Assembly: GCF_954871325.1 (NCBI RefSeq)
Contig: NC_088775.1
Span: 60,427,561 to 60,491,560, forward strand
Source of the DNA: Gordionus sp. m RMFG-2023
Taxonomy: Eukaryota; Nematomorpha; Gordioida; Chordodea; Parachordodidae
Direction of reading: 5' to 3'
DNA length: 64,000 nt
Shown: positions 45,391 through 55,459 of the stretch, piece by piece
How the letters are laid out: the number at the start of each line of letters is the position of its first letter
Numbering within the stretch: position 1 is the stretch's first letter
Made by a program: the position numbers and the translations under genes
Notes under the pieces: model-generated
The model's database searches: none
What the model was told of the DNA's origin: nothing
The model's input: only the letters and a program-made list of their open reading frames with translations

Positions 45391-46290
45391 ACTACTCAGC
45401 CCCGAATTCTCGTCCAGTTGATGGATCCAAGTTGCTCTCCCTAGCAAATTTGGGACGTTCTATCCCCTGCCTCACTGAGTAATACAGCTTTTCTCTCGTC
45501 ATACACAAAAGTCAAACAATTATCCGCGTTGGCTCTAGACCTGTCAAACGCCTCAAATGTTTCCTTGCCTTTATCGTCTAACATAAAGATTGGGATTTAT
45601 CCCTAATCTAGCATTCCGTTGAATTTCTTTACTCGAACGCTGCTTTGAAGGGTCTTTTCTCTATCTTTAACCAATATAATCTCCCCAATAGATCAAAGGT
45701 GATTTCTTCTTCAAAATTTCAACTCAGGTTATGAATGTTTCAAGGCTCTACTTTGGGTTGCTTCTTTCCAACAAAGAACTTCTGATTTCGTTTTTACTGT
45801 GTGTGATATCGTCACACCCTCACCTGGCAAACTCTGTCATCTCCCCGTCGACAATTTAGGCCATCACCCTCTTCATTGCCGCTCAAAAAGCAGCCACCAA
45901 ATAGTAAATTCGATTATTGCTAGAGTTCTCCTCTCAGCTAATATTCCAGCAACGTGAACCCGTAGAATTTAATTTCGAAGACAATATTAGACCTGATGGA
46001 ATGCCACCCATTCCATGGGCCTACGGAATCCCGCTAGTTTGAGATTACACATGCGTAGATCGTTTTTCGCCATCCTTTAGCTCTAATTCTTTACTTATAC
46101 CCGAAATCAATAAATATAGTGATATTCTTTATATAACCTTAATACCCATTCGGATCCAGAGACAGGGATTTCTTCAAAACACTTCTCCAGAAAATGCTCC
46201 TAATTTCGGATAATCCTCATTTTTTTACATACGGCAACGGATTTTGATTGAAATATTTATTTCGCACTATATATAAATTCACAGCGCCAT
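45391..46290 (+). pseudogene. 5'-truncated LINE, endonuclease end
   Basis: Plus-strand pieces: CHLPVDNLGHHPLHCRS (His/Cys knuckle, near 45838-45890), then VNSIIARVLLSANIPAT. After that RPDGMPPIPWAYGIPLV with a stop replacing the Trp before DYTCVD (near 45985-46060). The order matches the C-terminus of the LINE at 3240-3500. Upstream sequence back to 45391 is compatible with the thumb region but is heavily broken. It is a dead, 5'-truncated insertion, as is usual for LINEs. Confidence 0.7.
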
Positions 46291-46764
46291 CACGTTTTTT
46301 TGAACACTTTTCTATTATAAAATTTTAATTTTTTTTAAAATATATTTTATTTTAATTTAGTTTATATTGTATCTTATTTTTAAATTGAAATCGTTTTTAT
46401 TAATTAATTTCTCTTGATAATCAATAAAAGCATTTATCCCGTATTTTGGAGACTTTCACAGCGGAGCCTGCAAGCCGAGCCTAAATTTTTTGGGCTTAAC
46501 GGGTACAATTACAATGTTTAAAAAAAAATCCCTTGCAATCTCTCCCAGACACCACTTAATCTTTAATAAAAATCAAACCAAATCCTAACAATAAATAAGG
46601 ATTTACGGGAAGCATGCCTAGAAAACCGCTTTGTAAGAACGTTTTGCCTGGAAATAATCGTAAAATGAAAATGATTTTAAACGGTAGCCTTTTATCGCAT
46701 TGAAACGTTCACAAAAAAATCGATTTTTTACCTTTAATCCCCATTATTAAATATCACAACTAAT
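46291..46764. other. AT-rich spacer, no gene
   Basis: 46455-46510 (GGAGCCTGCAAGCCGAGCC, GGGCTTAACGGG) recalls the GC islands of the CAGAGACC MITE family but has no ends. Nothing else is recognised. Confidence 0.4.
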
Positions 46765-46772
46765 GTTAAAAT

Positions 46773-48151
46773 CAGGGATGTGAACCCTTCGACAAAGGGT
46801 CCAGGTTCGGGTCCGGTAATAAATTTAAAAACGACCCGGGTCCAGGGTTCGGGTCTGGGTTCAGAGGAAACATAAAAATAATGACTCAAAATAAGACTTT
46901 TTTCATTCATTTTTATTATACTTCAATATATACACATTTATAATTCGAAATGAGATAATTTATATTTTAAATATTTTATTCAATAGCACAATCATGATAT
47001 CTTCTAAAATATCATTCTTCAGATTTCCATGTAAATTAGTCAACGATGAAAATCCACGTTCTACGCTTACCTAAAATAGATAGTCATTTTTATAATACAT
47101 AAATTATTGTACTTGTGTCGCCGGTACAGCCATGACGATTCTAGAAAAGGTATATAATTCTGGAAATATTGAAGAATTTTCCTCCCAGAATTTTAAAATG
47201 TTTGCATCTTTATTTATTCTCATAACTTCCGAGAACTTTTCTATTAAAGATACAATAGATATTTTTTGCTCCTTTCTATCAGATGATAATTTAATTTTTT
47301 TCTCTATCTAATATTAAAATTTCCAGATCATCAATTATCATTATCATTGTTATCGCTACAACCAGTAGATATTGTTGTAACCACCAATGTATTGTAAATA
47401 ATAGAGTTTTGGGTATGACATAAATCTTCAAGATGGTCTATAGCCATTTGTTTTTGCTCACTACTTAATAAAACCTGATATCACGGGTCTAAATATATCG
47501 AAGCATATACAACACTATTTTGTAAATATTGTTGCTCTCTTATTTTCGTATTTTCTAATACTTCATTTGAAAAAGAACTTGTTAATCTCCCTAACTCTAA
47601 TCGACATCTTAACCATATGCCATAAAAATCCGATAAACATAATTGTTCAGCTTGCACTCTTAATGTTGTTATTTTTAAAGGAACCAGCACACTAGTAAGC
47701 TCTTTTACTTGATTCCAAGCTCTTTTACTTGATTCCAAGCTCTTTTACTTGATTCCAATCATCTTCTCACAAAATGATTTCACATGTTAATAATCGCTCT
47801 AGCATCATACACATAGAGTACCAACGTGTTGTGCAATCTAAAATTGCCATTTACCTTTTCATGGATTTTAATATTCTAACAATTGTGGGAGTTCTTAAAT
47901 ATTTTACAACATCCCTTGCTTTATCAATTATAGTTTAAAAGTGACTATTTTTTATGGAGATTCCACGAAAAAAATTAATAAAATTAGAAAAATTTTATAT
48001 TATTATTTAAAAATTATATTTTTACATTAATTTAAAATAAAAAATTTAAGTTAAAAATTTTTAACACCCTGAACCCTTGGACCCTCCACTTTTTAAAAGG
48101 GTCCGGGTTCAGCTAAAATACGAGGGTTCCGGTTCCGGGTTCACATCCCTG
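46773..48151 (-). mobile_element. hAT-5 copy A, complete ends and target duplication
   Basis: Starts CAGGGATGTGAACCC and ends GGGTTCACATCCCTG, a perfect 15-base inverted repeat. GTTAAAAT stands on both sides (46765-46772 and 48152-48159). GGGTCCGGGTTC-type repeats extend 80 bases inside each end. Minus-strand coding at 47738-47481 reads WNQVKELTSVLVPLKITTL, LCLSDFYGIWLRC and YLQNSVVYASIYLDP, the middle of a hAT transposase, then a stop. Remnants of the segment before hATC lie at 47450-47280. Near 47695-47760 a short unit (GCTCTTTTACTTGATTCCAA) occurs three times in tandem inside the coding part. Length is 1,379 bases. Confidence 0.92.
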
Positions 48152-48159
48152 GTTAAAAT

Positions 48160-49074
48160 TTCGTCTTTGATATAACTAGAACATATATAACCTATATATT
48201 ATCTTTTAATTGTCATGAGATCCATTTTCCTATGATATAGACTTATAAAAAATTAAATTTTTAGATATATTCAATAATAAAGAAATATACATTAATAGTT
48301 GAATTATCTTTTATCTCATAATAAATCGTTTAATCTTTTAATATAATTATATTAATAATTAAATTTTAAATTTCAATAATATTAAATCCGCAAGATGGCG
48401 TATTATTAGTTTAAAAAAATTTAAAATTATTTTTGTTTTATTATATTCTAATATTGTATTATTACTTAAAAAGTAAGCTAAATTCCATATATTATCTATC
48501 ATTCGAAAAATTGCAAGAACAAATATAGGTTTTTAAATTACATATTATACATTTTAATGGTTAAAGTAAGATAAATTAATTCTTTAAAATAATTTTTGCA
48601 TACTTGATATTGATCTTTTCTATAAATAGCCACTTTGTTTTTATTGCCATTATTACAATTACAATATTACCATACAATAATATCATTCTAATAAATAAGA
48701 TATCACAGAAAAATTTTATCGAAAATATAATGTTTATAAAAGATTATTTTACACCTAGCATAAAAATGTATATAATGTATAAAGATTTACCATTTTTAGG
48801 GGAAATATATAATTTAGATAAGGGATTCCGGTAATTTTATAAATGTCGTTATATTTTATTTGTAAAATGATATATTGGTTTTAAGTTATTTGTTCGAATT
48901 TTCAATTGATTTCGAAAGACTTTGATTTGCTCTGAGATATAATAACTTGGGGTTTTAACGTCGGCGAATATCTAATGAGAATTGTTGGTGGGTTAAGCGT
49001 CCATGTATTTCTTTTTCTACAAATTTTGTTTTGTTAAGTTAATCGTTATAGTAATATAATTTTATTGTTTAAAT
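48160..49074. other. AT-rich spacer, no recognised gene
   Basis: A plus-strand frame of 76 codons (48604-48834) has no recognisable domain. Its end shares GGGATTCCGGTAATTTT with 39902-39920, so it is probably part of a dispersed repeat. Confidence 0.4.
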
Positions 49075-49165
49075 GACCATGAAAAGGGTCTTTGGATTTT
49101 GTAGCGAACTTTTGGTTGAGTGGCCCTAAAAAGGGCCTTTGGGTGTTATGGCCCTAAAAAGGGCC
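49075..49165 (-). promoter_or_regulatory. Three tandem hairpins resembling the histone mRNA 3' stem-loop
   Basis: On the minus strand 49165-49150 and 49137-49122 read GGCCCTTTTTAGGGCC, a six-pair stem with a four-T loop. Each is preceded by CCAAA and followed by an A/C-rich stretch. A third at 49090-49075, GACCCTTTTCATGGTC, is weaker. This fits the consensus GGYYCU-UHHU-ARRGCC of replication-dependent histone mRNAs. A histone gene would have to lie at higher coordinates on the minus strand; I see none in 49170-49600. They may be a relic or coincidence. Confidence 0.4.
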
Positions 49166-50059
49166 TTTGGATAAATTAATTCTGAAATAAATTAGTGCCT
49201 ACTGGTTAATTTTTATGTAGGAACTATAATAACTAGGCTCTAGTTCTATCTGATCTAGATCTTTTAGATTGACACGGTTTTTTTTAGATCCTGTAGGTTG
49301 AATTAATGTCAATCCACCACATGTCGAGGTAAATTTTTTTCGTATATTTGTACTATGTTAAGCACATTTAATATTATATTTTTACGTTGATCGTCCAATA
49401 TCTGGTCCCATTCATGACGAATTTTTGTCACATCATTCATACTTTTTTGTTAAATAATAATTTCCCATACCAAGGGCTCTTTCAAAATCTTTTTCTTGTG
49501 CTAATTAATTCATAAATTTTAGGGAGCGGGAGCTACCTCCTTTTGAGAAGGTAGGAGCGGGAGCTAGCTACTTTCAAAAAGGAGCGTTAACAACTCTGAC
49601 TAAAAGTTTCTTTAAACAATGATTTTAAACAAAAAAATCTAGGAATTTTTTTAAAATAATTAAAAATGGGTATTGTATTAATAAGCAGATTAGAATATGA
49701 TTACTGACTTTCTTCCAAAAAAAATGGGCAACTTAAAATTGTTGATTCATTTTTGACATGTTGTTTTCAAAGGCTAAAATTTCATAGAAAAATTTATAGA
49801 ATATAATATTTTCTAAATAATTTTTTAAATTTTATTTTTTTTTTAAAATAGATTTATAGTATTTTAAAAGTTTTTTTTTATAAAAATAGAAAGGAACATC
49901 CAAAGTTTTATTTATTTTAAATCTTTTTAAATAACGCCAATTTTTTTATTTATACTTTAAATAAAAGAATTTTTTTAAATATGGTATCTGAATTATAGAA
50001 ATATTATATAATTCATACTAACATAAAATGGATGTATTATTAAATATATATTTTTTTAT
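49166..50059. other. AT-rich spacer, no recognised gene
   Basis: 49520-49600 contains GGAGCGGGAGCTACCTCCTTT and a near repeat, GGAGCGGGAGCTAGCTAC, then GTTAACAACTCTG, the inverse of the CAGAGTTGTTAA seen at 11124. No matching left end was found. Confidence 0.4.
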
Positions 50060-50275
50060 TATAGTCTTAATTGTAGAAATAAAAAAATTAAATTAAATTC
50101 ATAATTCGATTTTTTGCATAAAAAATATTGATTTCTTAATTACATTTGGTTCAAACGGGGATGATTAAAAATAAGAATAAAATATCGGATCGGTATCAGA
50201 TCTGGTTTGAAGCAATATCGGGAAAATCGGATCGGATCGATGAAAAATATCTGGATCGGCACTAGAATTTCCGAG
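50060..50275. repeat. Second copy of the dispersed GGATCGG repeat
   Basis: Partner of 45190-45390. GGATCGGTATCAGATC, then GGATCGGATCGATGAAAAAT and GGATCGGCACTAG. No coding sense. Confidence 0.55.
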
Positions 50276-50414
50276 TTTTTTAATTCTAAATATGTCTAGA
50301 CATATTAAATTTTTTTCTACTTTATTCTTTATTTTATTAAAAAAATTTTACATAAAACCTAATTAAAAAAATTATAATTTATAAATTTATAATTATATAA
50401 TTAAAAATAAAATT

Positions 50415-50760
50415 CTATAATTGAGTCCCCAAAAAGGAACTATAATTGTGTCTAAAAATTTCTATTTTACATTTTTTGTCGAATAAAAATAAATTCTCTG
50501 GGTTCATTTGTGAAAAGTCGTATTTATTACCCAGATTTTTTAAAAACATAAATGTTGAAGGCGAAAAATGCCCGTTAGTAGAAGTCACTACTGGAGTGAA
50601 TATGAAGTTTTTAAAATTTTTGTATTTGTTGGTCTTTTTAATTTCTGCCTGTGTTATTAAATTGAAATTTATGTTTGAAGGGAATGATGAGACACACATG
50701 TAGTCCCATATGAGTGATTTGCCGAGGGCCCAAGGTATGGTTGTCATACCATCAGGTCAA
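50415..50760 (-). pseudogene. LINE 3' end (endonuclease and C-terminus)
   Basis: On the minus strand PDGMTTIPWALGKSLIWDYM begins near 50757 and continues as a 110-residue open frame to the stop at 50415, ending KIEIFRHNYSSFLGTQL. It aligns with RPDGISQIPW...WDY and the terminus of the LINE at 967-3786 (SIAILKANYISFNGSLL). The Arg before Pro-Asp-Gly is a TGA stop here. AT richness is greater than in the other copies, so it represents a different subfamily. The sequence immediately upstream (50815-51160) does not look like this LINE. Confidence 0.78.
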
Positions 50761-50814
50761 CCATCTATTAGTTTAGTGGGCGATAAAAAAAGAAACGGTG
50801 TTTCGTGAGATTTC

Positions 50815-51160
50815 TACGCTCCTCCCCGCTTAAAATATGATACCCCCGGGAAGGGTTTCTGACGGGTTTGCAGGTTCTTCCTCGTAAATTATTGAGCTTG
50901 CTTGATCGGAGTCGCTACGGTTTGCCCTTTGGGTCGGTGGATTTGAGAGTTCTTTCTCAACCTCAGTGATGAAATTGAGGAATTCTATTGCAGAGAAAAG
51001 TGGGGTTCGGGGGTTGATCATTTTGATAGGGTCATTGACGGCTTGGGGCAGGTTGGTGATAGTGGTCACGATTTGGTGTTGCTGTTGGTAGGACGGTGTT
51101 ATGGGCTCTATCGCGTATGGTTCTTTGGGGAATATGACTCGGACAACGTAGTGGAAATAA
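50815..51160 (-). CDS. GC-richer reading frame of unknown nature
   Basis: The minus-strand frame, open without a stop from about 51160 to 50832, reads in part FPKEPYAIEPITPSYQQQHQ, then IVTTITNLPQAVNDPIKM, FSAIEFLNFITEVEKELSNP and EPANPSETLPGG. GC content is near 45 percent against about 20-25 percent around it. It has a Pro/Gln-rich start and an amphipathic helix-like centre. I recognise no family. It could be an exon, a Gag-like fragment of an element, or part of a LINE subfamily. There is no clear start codon or splice signal. Confidence 0.35.
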
Positions 51161-51554
51161 TATTTTCAAAGTTTATTAAAGTCGGAGTTACAAAGCAAAA
51201 GTAAAAAAAATCAAACTTATCCAATAATTAATCAAAAAAAAATGTATATAAATTTCACTATCCCGAATTTCATTTTTCGTGGTCTTTATATAGATAAAAT
51301 AAAATAATAAAAAAAAGAATGTTAGTAATGCAGGCCCATCTCGAAAACTGGCTAGAACCAGTTTTGAGGATGAAATCAAAACAAGCTTGGTATACGTGAA
51401 CAAAGGAAAAAAAAAGATATACATGATAATGAGAAAAAAAAACACATCACTTCTAATTGAATAAAGAAAATAAAAATATAAATGGTAATATAAAAACATA
51501 TCACTGGAACAAATACATAATAACTATTATAAACTAGTTAAAACACAACAGAAA
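51161..51554. other. AT-rich spacer
   Basis: A hydrophobic minus-strand frame (51499-51188) arises from A-rich DNA and has no recognised domain. No gene is called. Confidence 0.4.
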
Positions 51555-52918
51555 GGTAATAGGAAAAAAACCCCGGAAAAAAACCTCATGGAAAAAAAAT
51601 TCAAACAAAAAAAGAAAATCGTTATTTTTTAAAATTTTTATCTTGTCAATTTTTCTTAAATTTTTTTCTCAATTTATTATTTTCTTCCCTTTTTTACTTT
51701 AAGTCATTTATAATCTTTGTTTTTCTGATCTTTTCTCAATTTTTTTCTTCTCAATTTTCACTTAATTTTTTTTAGTAAAACCTAGCAATAATTAATATTG
51801 ATAAATAATTTTATAAGCGAATTCCACAATCATTAACAGCTATTAAACTCCAAAAAAAACACAAAATACTTACGAAAAAATATTCAAAGTAATAATGTCT
51901 AAATGTCAAGAACGGGATTTATTTCCTGATCCATTATATATACATGGATTTCGAATAGTCTGCTATGAGCGCTGTTAAAACTGTCATTGGTATTATTATT
52001 AATATGTTAAATTATTTATATTTATTTTTTCAATTAGGGGATCACATCATAATCAGAGGATGCTTTTACCATTTGTGTCAAAGTACTCATAGGAAAATTC
52101 TAAAGCTAGGTCTAAGCCAATACAGAACCGATGAAGCCCTAAGCTTCTTTTCTGGCATGATGGATGGCTTAGCATTTGTTCCTTTATGTGATATGGGCAA
52201 TGCAATGGCATTCCTTAGATCGGTTACTCCGAGCAATGGTAAGGATATTCTTGAATATTTCGATAAAAATTACATCAATGGAGTATTAAGGGAGGTCACA
52301 AGAAGCAATTCTCAATCCCAGACAGGTTGAATTGGGCCTCGATTTCCTCCAGAAACTTGGAACGCGATTCAGAGCACTCTATCCAACGAATAACTCATAA
52401 ATAATCAATACGAAGGTTCGAATCATCGTTTTTCTAATCTGGTTAGGAATAAACACCCATTAATCTGGGTATTGATTAAAAAAATGAAATGCGAGGTGGC
52501 TGTCGATAAAACCAAACTAGAACGATGGCGTGTAGGTAGTTGGACACCATAAACAAAATCGCAGTGCTTAAATAATAAAAAATGCTGATGTTCAAATTAG
52601 TACTGGGGAAAAAATATCCCAGTAAAATAACTCATGTATTACTTATTTTCGTAAAAATTTTTGCTATAGTAATAAATACAAAATCCATCCTTAATATTAT
52701 GTAGATTAAATTTGACAAAATTTGCAATCTGATTATTTTATTGATAAATCATTATTATGTATATAATTTATTATTAAATTATATTTTTATAATATTTTTT
52801 TCGTAAATACTAATTTGTTATATAAATCCAAATAAAAATATACCGATATTATTAGATCTTAAGTAAATTCGAAAAAAAATTTCGGGGTTTTTTTTCCTGG
52901 GGGTTTTTTCCGGGATTC
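51555..52918 (+). mobile_element. MULE (Mutator-like) DNA transposon, larger copy
   Basis: Left end GGTAATAGGAAAAAAACCCC, right end GGGGGTTTTTTCCGGGATTC, an imperfect inverted repeat shared with 27168-28129. 51600-51790 is AT-rich with TTGTCAATTTTTCTTAAATT and CTTCTCAATTTT, like the arms of the minisatellite elements at 42190 and 60269. The transposase remnant lies at 51960-52560. The 3' non-coding part (52590-52900) is shared with the short copy. I see no 9-base duplication. The right end abuts the point where the minus-strand LINE stops being recognisable. Confidence 0.75.
51960..52560 (+). pseudogene. MULE transposase, C-terminal half, with a possible intron
   Basis: The frame reads MSAVKTVIG, a low-complexity ILE/ASN stretch, then GDHIIIRGCFYHLCQSTHRK, ILKLGLSQYRTDEALSF and GMMDGLAFVPLCDMGNAMAF. 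After a TGA at 52328 comes IGPRFPPETWNAIQS and later RNKHPLIWVLIKKMKCEVA. This is the MULE pattern (GC.FHL.Q..WRKIQ, AF.P, P...WN). The low-complexity part is bounded by G|GTATTA and TTTTTTCAATTAG|G, so a 76-base intron (about 51989-52037 on the most economical reading) is likely. MULE transposases carry a DDE domain; only the part around the third acid survives. Confidence 0.7.
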
Positions 52919-52924
52919 GATCGG

Positions 52925-54650
52925 AAAATGTGCAAAAATTTAGGTATGTCAGGCATTTGCGTATTAAAAATAAAGATTGATGTGCTGGAAGGAGACTTAG
53001 AATGTGCTCCATAATGTAAAATCTTTTAAAAATCTTATGGAGGATATCTTCTGACTTGGTCGCATTAACTAATGGGGACCCAAGTAAGGTTAAGCTGTCA
53101 GTAGCAATGATTTTGTATCCTTCCAACTTTTGTGGCTTATTGTTTAAGCAACATAATTCTGTTTTATTTATGTTGAGTACCAGGCCGATAGCTTGGGAAT
53201 TGATTTCCAGGTGTTTTAAGGCGCTTAGTACATTAGCTGAAGGGCCACAGATGGTCCCATCGTCTAAATACCATAGATTAAGGTTTAGGTTGAAATTTTA
53301 TTTTATTTGGTGGATGAAATGATGGATTCCAAAACAAAAAAGAAGAGGTCCTAATGGATCCCCTTGTTGGATGCCCTCTTGGGATAAAATCTGAAAAGAT
53401 CCAAGGCGCCTGAAAGCCATATGAGGATTCAATAAATTTAGAATAACAGGGAAAAGTTTCATAGAAGAATTTTAAAAATTAGGTACGATGTAGGCTATTG
53501 AAGGTATTTTTGAAATCTAGTTTACATATTACAGAATCAGGTGGTGGGTTTTCTAAGTAAATTCTTAAGGTATGAGCCGCTATTTCACAGCCGCCCTTGA
53601 TCCCAAAACCTAGTTGATAAGAGTTTAAAATGTTGACAGCATCATGTTTAATGTGTTCGATTATGATTTTGGCTATTAATCTTCTGAAAAAGGAGCCTAC
53701 TGCAATGGGAACCACCATCTGGCTTGGATAAAGCAATTAGACGTGCACCAAAAAGGATTTGGTGAGTTTGTATTGGAATATCATTATTAATTATGTTATT
53801 ACAAAAAGTTGTTAAAACCTTAATGACAGAACTATGGGAAGGATTTTTTGAATTAATTAAGTATTGAAAATAGTAGGGTCTGAAACCATCAAGTCCACCT
53901 GCTGAGTTTTTATTGAAAAAATTGATAGCATTGACTATTTCATAACTGGTAAAAATTACAGTCTGGTGGATTGGAGAGATGGGTAGATTATCTGTGGAAG
54001 CTTCAGGATGTAGTTGTTTCAATAGTTGTAATGTTTCTTCATTGATAAGAGAAAGATGGTTATCTGAGGATATAAGTTTAATTGCACCACCAATGTCACC
54101 TTGATCTATTTTATTTGATATTATTTTGCATTTGTGTGTTATATCATCTACTTGCTTTTTAACATTATGATTGTACTTAATCATTTGAATAGTGTCAAAA
54201 TTATCAATGTTTGATTTTATTTGTTCATGTAATGGGGTCTCTTTGTTAGTGGGACGTATAAGACATTTGTTAGAGAAGGTTAATAAGTCTTCCCATGATT
54301 TTAAACAATTTAAGTTATCATTAACTTTTATGATAAGTTTAGTAACAAAATTTGAAATTATGTTTCTAGATTTATTTGGTAGATGTGTTAAAGTGGGCCC
54401 TTTTTCCCACTCAAAAAATCTTTCAAGAAAATCTGTGTTAATAGGGGGAGGATGAGGCTCAATAATATTTAATAAGGGTTTGGGTATTGTTATAATTTCA
54501 TTGGTTGGACATTTTTGAGAGGAAGGACATGTTGACCCTTTGTAACTATGTTTGTATAAAAGATTGGCCTTTGTCACTTTAATTAGTTTAGCACAAATAT
54601 TGCAAATTGTTGACATTGTTTCACATCTAGGCAATGATGGGCCAAAGAGA
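52925..54650 (-). pseudogene. LINE 5' half: zinc finger and reverse transcriptase
   Basis: The minus-strand frame 54634-53648 (328 residues) starts MPRCETMSTICNICAKLIKV, a Cys-X2-Cys...His...Cys finger (CPSSQKC). It runs through NKNSAGGLDGFRPYYFQYL to FGARLIALSKPDGG. After a shift near 53720 it continues VVPIAVGSFFRRLIAKIII, LGFGIKGGCEIAAHTLRIYL and CKLDFKNTFNSLHRT (53736-53479). Then come GIQQGDPLGPLLF (about 53360) and the active-site WYLDDG (about 53273-53256), ending LLPAHQSLFLIRKCLTYLN near 52930. This is the best preserved N-terminal part in the window. The endonuclease end is missing here; a piece of the right kind lies at 50415-50760, beyond the MULE. Confidence 0.82.
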
Positions 54651-55459
54651 CAGAAATGATTTTCACGTTAGTCGGTAAGTAATTGGATTAATTTTATGAA
54701 TGATAAAAATAATTAAAAAATTAATGTTTTCGTTTCATGGATAGATGATAGTATTTGCCATATCAATAATTAATTAATCAATTCGCTTTTACCCAAATAA
54801 GTTAAAAAGTTTTAAGTTATTAATTTTTTATGTAAAAATGCAGGGTGGGCAGTCATTTATGGCCGGTAGTGTAAATCAAATAAAAAAATTAGATTAAATA
54901 TCAAATAATTTCTAGTTCTTTTTTTTTACTTAATATTAATGGGAAAAAAATATATTTAATAGCTTATTACAACTCAAATTTTATTTTTCACTTTTAAAAT
55001 TTAACAAATATATATCCATAAAAGGGCGTTAAATGCATAAATGAAAATATCATCTAATGAAACCAGAATGATTATTGGTTAACGCTTTTTTATATTTGGG
55101 TGTAAATAAGGTTTAGAACGAAAAAATAGAAAACTTGTAAGGAACATATTGCTGGCGTTATTGATCAAAATCTCTTCGTTGGTTTATATGTGTACATTTA
55201 TTAGGTGTTAAGCATTATCCTGAAATATATTTTGAAAATATTATGAATATTCGACTGACCACATTTGCTAGTAATAACAATTGAAAAATGTTCATTTTTG
55301 TTTTATTTATCTAAGAATACGTGTAAAACATTATCCCAAAAAATATTTTAAAAATATCGTGATTTAACCGATAACCGATTTGTAACCGGCCCAATGACTA
55401 AATATTGCATTGCTGGCGTTATCCATGGAAATTCTTTATTTTTGGTGTATACTTATACA

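Noticed and set aside
49166-49600. A histone gene upstream of the hairpins
   Set aside because: The minus-strand translation of this stretch shows no histone-fold sequence in any frame.
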